This document shows positions 59,809-64,000 of a stretch of DNA of 64,000 bases, piece by piece. Source of the stretch: Lewinellaceae bacterium (GTDB lineage: Bacteria; Bacteroidota; Bacteroidia; Chitinophagales; Saprospiraceae); contig JACJYE010000003.1 in the NCBI GenBank assembly GCA_020636255.1, positions 124,001 through 188,000 of the forward strand, in the 5' to 3' direction. Below the pieces are notes generated by a model. That model made no database searches. It was not told the origin of the DNA and saw only the letters and a program-made list of their open reading frames with translations. Numbering within the stretch: the first letter of the stretch is position 1; each line of letters opens with the position of its first letter. Position numbers and translations under genes: made by a program.

Positions 59809-61134
59809 CACTTCCCGGCGTGCCAGGGCCAGAAATTCCCGCACAGCAGTAAAAGATACGGCTTTATCGCTGAAATAACCGACAGCTTCCCGGGCTTCCT
59901 GCTCGGTGGCTGCCAGGTGGTTGAGGATATTCATGAGGTGCATTTTCATGTGCCCTTTCTGAATGCCGGTAGTGACCAGCGACCGCAGTGCAGCGAAGTT
60001 TTGCGCCAGGCCGGTCGCAGCGATGATGCCCATCAGCTCCGGAGCACTGGGGTTGCCGAGCATTTCCAGCGAGCGCCGGGCTATGGGGTGCAGGCGTGTT
60101 AGCCCTCCTACGGTGCCCAATGCAAGCGGCAGGTCGAGCCAGAAGCGGAAAATGCCGTTCTCGGCCGTGCAATGGCTCAGGCTGCGGTACTGGCCGTCGC
60201 GCGCCGCATAGGTATGCCCACAGGCCTCTATGGCCCGAAAGTCGTTGCCGGTGGCCAGCACTACGGCATCCACACCGTTGAAGATCCCCTTGTTATGCGT
60301 AGTGGCCCGGTAAGGGTCGATCTGTGCAATGCGCACAGCTTTGGTGAATTTCCTGACGAACTCCTCCGGCGACATAGGGTCGTCGGGGCCTATGGCCAGC
60401 GCTTCCACGGGGCACTCTACCGAGGCTCTCACGATGCACTCCGGCGTGTAATTGGACAGTATCGCCATGATGGCCTCCAGCTGCCGCTCTGCACCCTCAA
60501 AGGCAGGATGCTCCTGCACGAATATCTGCAAGGTGCTGCTGAATTCCTCCAGTACCGAGTTGATGAAATTGGCGCCCATGGAGTCGCAGGTCTCGAAGTG
60601 TACTTCAAGCTGATAGTAATACGGTTCCAATTGGCTCATATCGCGAAGCCGGATATCCAGCACCCCGCCGCCACGCTGCTCCATATTGGCCGTGAGGTGC
60701 GCCGCATCGTGCCGCAAGCGGGCCTCCAGTTCCTGGAAATGGCGCTGCAGCTTCTGTACGTCGCCTTCCCAGATAAAATGCACATGCCCCAGTTTTCTGG
60801 TGGAAAGGACTTCCGCTTTGAACCCGCCCCGGCTCATCCAGTATTTGGCAGCACTCGATGCGGCAGCCACTACCGAGCTTTCTTCAATGGCCATCGGCAC
60901 GGCGTAGGCCCTGCCATTGATCAGAAAGTTGGGGGCCACTCCGAACGGCAGGTAATAATTGCTGATGGTGTTCTCACTGAACCCATCCAGCACGCGCTGC
61001 ACCTCTTCATTCTGATGCCAGAAGCCCTTCAGCTCTTCAGCCGCCTGCTCCGGGCCCTGAAAGAATTGTTCGGCGACCCAGGCTACCTTTTCCGCCTTAC
61101 TCAGCCTGGAAAAGCCGCTTATCGTTTTTTTCAT
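59788..61134 (-). CDS. Hydroxymethylglutaryl-CoA reductase (class II type)
   Basis: This 448-residue enzyme makes mevalonate from HMG-CoA. It is the bacterial class II type: ENTISNYYLPFGVAPNFLI, VPMAIEESSVVAAASSAAKY with the catalytic Glu, SMGANFINSVLEE, TTHNKGIFNGVDAVVLATGND with the catalytic Lys and Asp, GTVGGLTRLHPIARRSLEML, and QKGHMKMHLMNIL with the catalytic His. The class II enzyme was named as degradative, but beside idi2 and a GHMP kinase it must serve isoprenoid synthesis. The C-terminus REVRVKGKG and the stop come from a GGGTAAA repeat array. It lies 29 bases after idi2. Confidence 0.95.
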   Translation of the reverse strand: MKKTISGFSRLSKAEKVAWVAEQFFQGPEQAAEELKGFWHQNEEVQRVLDGFSENTISNYYLPFGVAPNFLINGRAYAVPMAIEESSVVAAASSAAKYWMSRGGFKAEVLSTRKLGHVHFIWEGDVQKLQRHFQELEARLRHDAAHLTANMEQRGGGVLDIRLRDMSQLEPYYYQLEVHFETCDSMGANFINSVLEEFSSTLQIFVQEHPAFEGAERQLEAIMAILSNYTPECIVRASVECPVEALAIGPDDPMSPEEFVRKFTKAVRIAQIDPYRATTHNKGIFNGVDAVVLATGNDFRAIEACGHTYAARDGQYRSLSHCTAENGIFRFWLDLPLALGTVGGLTRLHPIARRSLEMLGNPSAPELMGIIAATGLAQNFAALRSLVTTGIQKGHMKMHLMNILNHLAATEQEAREAVGYFSDKAVSFTAVREFLALARREVRVKGKG

Positions 61135-61163
61135 GGTACCTTATTGTATCCTGCAATCTCTAT

Positions 61164-62240
61164 TTATTCATGGCTAAGCCGGGGCCTTACCCGCAGAAAG
61201 GCCGAAGCCAGTTCCAGGCCCCGTATCTGCGCATCGGCGTATTCGTACAACTGCTCGTAACTGCCCCGCGCATGCCGCAGAAACTCCGAAGCCTGCCCAT
61301 AGATGCTGTTGAGCTTAAGCGTATTGATCAGGTAATAACCATCGAGAAAATTCTTGATGCCGCCCGAGATGATCACCTGCCTGCACCGCATTCGTTCGCC
61401 CAGCGCTTCGGCCAGGGCATTGGTATAATGCACCATCTCCTCAGCGCTATGCCCAACATAGGCCAGCGGTTCATAGATCGCAGCTTTGTCGCCTTCCCCC
61501 CGCAACATTTCCAGCTTAGCGAAATTGGTGCCGCCGCTGGCGGCGAAATCAACGGCAGCCAAAGGCAGCTGAAGCAATGCTTTCAGGCTTTCATAGCCCA
61601 TGCCCTGCCCTACTTCCTTCACGATGACAGGCATATCCACTTTTTCAAGAAAATCGCTTATCGTATGCAAAGGCGGGCGGTTGAAGCGGTCGCCTTCGGG
61701 TTGCAGCCATTCCTGTAAAGGATTGACATGAATGATCAGCCCATCGGCCTGTAGCTTGCTTACCAGATCTCTCACTTTCTGAAGCTGCCCTGCCTGTATC
61801 AGCTCCTCGATCTGGGCAACGCCAAGATTGGCAAAGAACGGAAAATCATCGCCAATAAGGTGGCGCACATCAAAATCGTCCAGGCGCTCATCGCTGTACA
61901 GCAGCGGCCGGCACGAACCCAGGCCCATGCCCATACCGAAATCCTTGCAGGCGCGGGCGAGGTTGTGATTGATCGTCTTCGCCAGTTGCGTGCCCCCCGT
62001 CATGCTCGATACCCATAGTGGCGAGCGCATGGCCTTGCCCAGAAAAAGGAAACGCTTCATGCTGTCGCGCTTCGGATGGCCCGATAGCAAAGGCTCATAG
62101 TAAAAACGGCGGTCCAGGCCGCTCTGCGTTATCTGAGAACGGAATGCCAGTTCGATATGATCCCGTTTGCGCGATTCGGCAGTGGGGTCATCTTTTGGTG
62201 ATAAGGTATCCACACTATTTGCTTTGCTGGTGAAGGACAT
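61164..62240 (-). CDS. fni: Type 2 isopentenyl-diphosphate isomerase
   Basis: This 358-residue FMN enzyme converts isopentenyl diphosphate and dimethylallyl diphosphate into each other. It has the opening SRKRDHIELAFRSQI, then SMTGGTQLAKTINHNLARA, HVNPLQEWLQPEGDRF, VIVKEVGQGMGYESLKALL, AASGGTNFAKLEML and VIISGGIKNFLDG, all family blocks for FMN and Mg binding. It is the first gene of the mevalonate operon and is followed by HMG-CoA reductase after 29 bases. The other pathway enzymes are not in this window. Confidence 0.95.
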   Translation of the reverse strand: MSFTSKANSVDTLSPKDDPTAESRKRDHIELAFRSQITQSGLDRRFYYEPLLSGHPKRDSMKRFLFLGKAMRSPLWVSSMTGGTQLAKTINHNLARACKDFGMGMGLGSCRPLLYSDERLDDFDVRHLIGDDFPFFANLGVAQIEELIQAGQLQKVRDLVSKLQADGLIIHVNPLQEWLQPEGDRFNRPPLHTISDFLEKVDMPVIVKEVGQGMGYESLKALLQLPLAAVDFAASGGTNFAKLEMLRGEGDKAAIYEPLAYVGHSAEEMVHYTNALAEALGERMRCRQVIISGGIKNFLDGYYLINTLKLNSIYGQASEFLRHARGSYEQLYEYADAQIRGLELASAFLRVRPRLSHE

Positions 62241-62374
62241 AAATTAGCAGCTTTTACAAAGAAATAAAAGGAAAACCACTTGCGACAGGTATTCTCCTTC
62301 TCTTTTCTAATTCATCCCGCAGCCAAAATACCTGTATGGCTGCGCCGGATGAAACAAAACGCCGGATAAATGGT

Positions 62375-62394
62375 TTAGAGCTTGTTTGGAGGCC
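62375..62394 (+). repeat. Single arm of the AGAGCTTGTTTGGAGGCC family
   Basis: TTAGAGCTTGTTTGGAGGCC, an exact match to the arms at 23485-23502. No opposite arm follows; a different hairpin comes 12 bases later. Confidence 0.8.
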
Positions 62395-62406
62395 ACTCCA
62401 AAACCG

Positions 62407-62439
62407 GGAAGCCCAACCAGCTATGCCGGTTGGGCTTCC
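62407..62439 (-). terminator. Hairpin terminator after the CHU_C protein
   Basis: A 12-bp perfect stem (GGAAGCCCAACC with GGTTGGGCTTCC) with a 9-base loop, 24 bases past the stop of the minus-strand CHU_C gene. Confidence 0.7.
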
Positions 62440-62462
62440 AAACCTTCAGAAGGCGTCAGGGG

Positions 62463-64000
62463 TCATCGCAACAACAGGATATCTCCCTTGTATAATTCCG
62501 TTACCCCATCTACGAATTCTATCTCGGCCATGTAGACATACACTCCACCGTTCATCAGCTCGCCGCGGTGCGTGCCGTCCCAGCCGTAAGCCGGGTTGTT
62601 CGGGTCGAAATCGTGTAACTCATACATGGGCTCACCCCAACGGTTGAAGATCAGGAATGATTTTACATTCACCGCTTCGGGGCCGGTGAAGATGGTAAAG
62701 CGGTCGTTCTGCCCATCGCCGTTAGGCGAGAAGACGTTCGGGATAAACACGTTGCGCCGCCGGTCCACAAATACAGTAATGCGGTCGAAGGCCGTACAAC
62801 CGTTCTCATCGGTGACCCGGACACTGAATGCCGTCGACTCGAACGGCCGGGCGTATGGGTCCGGGCAGTTGAGGCAGCTCAGGTCGTCCGAAGCTTCCCA
62901 CCGATACATCGTCACCGGATAGGTCGTCTGAGCGTACAACTGTATGCTGTCTCCTAGCTTGATCTCTTTGTCAATGCCCAGCTCGACGGCCAACTGCTCC
63001 GGCTGGTATATCTCCATCTGATCTTCCCACAAGCACCCGTTGGCGTCCTGGACCTCTACCGTATGTTCCCCTATACCGAGCTGCCCGAACTGTGGAACGC
63101 CGCCAAAGGCAGAACCATCGATACTATACAGGTAAGGCCCTACACCACCATTCACGCCATTGACGATGATAATACCCGATTCATCCCCGTAACAGGGCGG
63201 GTCGATCGATTCCAGGGCCACCGACAAGGGTGCGGGGGCATTCAGCAAAGCGCTGGCCGAATCGGGACAGGCGTGCTGGTCACTCACCGTCAGCGAATAA
63301 GAGCCGGCAGCCAGGCCATCCAGGTCTTCCAGGCGGCCTCCGGTACTCCAGTGGTAATTGTATGGCGGAGTACCGCCTACTACCGTAGCATCGATCGAGC
63401 CATCCGATTCGCCGTAACAACTGGTGTTGAAATTGCTGTACTGCGATAACAACAGGGAAATATCGATCGGGTCGGGCTGGGTAAGCGTTAGGTTAAAGGT
63501 AGTAGACACGCTGAAAGGCGAACTGTCTACAACGCTCACCTGGTATTGCCCGGCAGGCAGCCCCTGCAGCAACTGCTCCAGGTTGTTTCCGTCGAGCATA
63601 CCGCTGCCACTGGGCCCTGACGGCAGAGCGTGCCAGCTATACTGGTAGGGCGGCGTGCCGGCCTGCATCTCGAAGGTAATACTCCCGTCGGCCATGCCTG
63701 AGCAACTTATGTTGGTTTGCCCGACTTCGTACTCAAGCGCACAGGGATAAACGCTCAGGTTCAGGGTCACCACACTATCGCAGCCGTTTACCGAACTGAG
63801 TACTTCGGTATACGTCCCGCCCTGCGTGAAGCTGTTGTTACCGACCGGGAAACTGTCACCTTCGCAAATATCTTCGTCGAGTACGATGTCATATACGGGA
63901 TTGACCGTCAAGGCCAGGTTGACGATGCTATCGCAACCGGTTACGGCCGATGTCAGCACATCCTGGTAGCTTCCGCTGGCCGAATAGGTAGACGCGCCTA
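62463..64000 (-). CDS. SprB-repeat / CHU_C secreted protein, C-terminal part (runs off right edge)
   Basis: The frame is open to base 64000, so about 512 codons of the C-terminal end are visible and the start lies outside. The visible part begins with adhesin-like units of the type GCDSxVxLxLxV (two copies: GCDSIVNLALTVNP and GCDSVVTLNLSVYP). At least three SprB-like repeats follow (SCSGMADGSITFEM ... PPYQYSW; SCYGESDGSIDATVVGGTPPYNYHW; PCYGDESGIIIVNGVNGG). The end is a CHU_C gliding-motility-associated tail: NVFIPNVFSPNGDGQNDRF, FNRWGEPMYEL, YGWDGTHRGELMNGGVYVYM. It is a large cell-surface adhesin or gliding protein exported by the type IX system. Confidence 0.92.
   Translation of the reverse strand, partial: GASTYSASGSYQDVLTSAVTGCDSIVNLALTVNPVYDIVLDEDICEGDSFPVGNNSFTQGGTYTEVLSSVNGCDSVVTLNLSVYPCALEYEVGQTNISCSGMADGSITFEMQAGTPPYQYSWHALPSGPSGSGMLDGNNLEQLLQGLPAGQYQVSVVDSSPFSVSTTFNLTLTQPDPIDISLLLSQYSNFNTSCYGESDGSIDATVVGGTPPYNYHWSTGGRLEDLDGLAAGSYSLTVSDQHACPDSASALLNAPAPLSVALESIDPPCYGDESGIIIVNGVNGGVGPYLYSIDGSAFGGVPQFGQLGIGEHTVEVQDANGCLWEDQMEIYQPEQLAVELGIDKEIKLGDSIQLYAQTTYPVTMYRWEASDDLSCLNCPDPYARPFESTAFSVRVTDENGCTAFDRITVFVDRRRNVFIPNVFSPNGDGQNDRFTIFTGPEAVNVKSFLIFNRWGEPMYELHDFDPNNPAYGWDGTHRGELMNGGVYVYMAEIEFVDGVTELYKGDILLLR

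Noticed and set aside
1..64000. CRISPR arrays, prophage or complete insertion sequences
   Set aside because: I found no regularly spaced repeats with variable spacers, no phage structural genes and no transposase.

Overview
The window looks like a chromosome segment from a moderately GC-rich marine or free-living Bacteroidota of the Saprospiria type (Lewinella, Phaeodactylibacter and relatives); the exact genus is not established. The signs are type IX secretion (T9SS) sorting tails of both kinds, SprB-like repeats, UnbV/FG-GAP surface proteins, weak Shine-Dalgarno signals, promoter-like TAnnTTTG boxes, an N-succinylornithine transcarbamylase, and a mevalonate pathway with a GYDIA-type kinase. 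There are no phage genes, no CRISPR array and no intact transposon. Gene decay is limited to three places: a PIN toxin with an internal deletion, a subtilase with an in-frame TGA, and an orphan T9SS tail.

Layout. 1-2406 (-) is the start of a two-component-type propeller sensor that leaves the window on the left. 2.8-5.5 kb holds an orphan DUF433 antitoxin-like gene and a GH97 glycosidase. 5.6-8.2 kb is a perR-katG peroxide operon with a Fur/PerR box in its leader. 8.2-16.3 kb has a small haem-binding protein, a secreted basic-tailed protein, a T9SS-tail remnant with palindromic repeats, an FtsX/MacB permease, a Crp-SDR pair and two small envelope proteins. 16.4-28.7 kb carries a GH20 hexosaminidase, T9SS cargo, a broken toxin-antitoxin pair, an AsmA-like giant, a five-haem secreted cytochrome and a UnbV/FG-GAP protein. 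29-30.4 kb is tyrosine phenol-lyase. 30.5-36.6 kb has a DinB-like enzyme, an AT-hook histone-H1-like protein, tRNA-Gly(CCC), a 51-residue protein, a flotillin-NfeD pair and two membrane proteins. 36.7-45.4 kb is a complete arginine cluster (GNAT, argG, argC, argD, argF', argB, M20 deacylase, argH). 45.5-58.8 kb has azurin, alkaline phosphatase, an M12B protease, an LRR protein, a NifU-like protein, a DUF5916 protein, the broken subtilase and a Uma2 nuclease. 58.8-62.2 kb is a mevalonate operon (idi2, HMG-CoA reductase, GHMP kinase). The right edge is an SprB-repeat/CHU_C protein that continues outside.

The strongest candidate for something undescribed is the leader of the arginine cluster. 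A promoter-like box at 36722-36729 is followed by a short ORF ending Ser-Arg-Arg-Ala-Arg-Arg-Arg-Pro-stop (36809-36838). After it come competing complementary segments and a T-run (36962-36973), just before the first gene. That is the layout of ribosome-mediated transcription attenuation responding to arginine. The cluster also carries Ala at the residue that separates acetyl- from succinyl-ornithine transcarbamylases, which supports a succinylated arginine pathway.

A second theme is repeats. An AGAGCTTGTTTGGAGGCC arm recurs at four or five intergenic sites, alone or as an inverted pair. A GGGTAAA heptamer array contains the stop codons of two unrelated genes. A perfect 40-bp palindrome lies between the first two genes of the arginine cluster.
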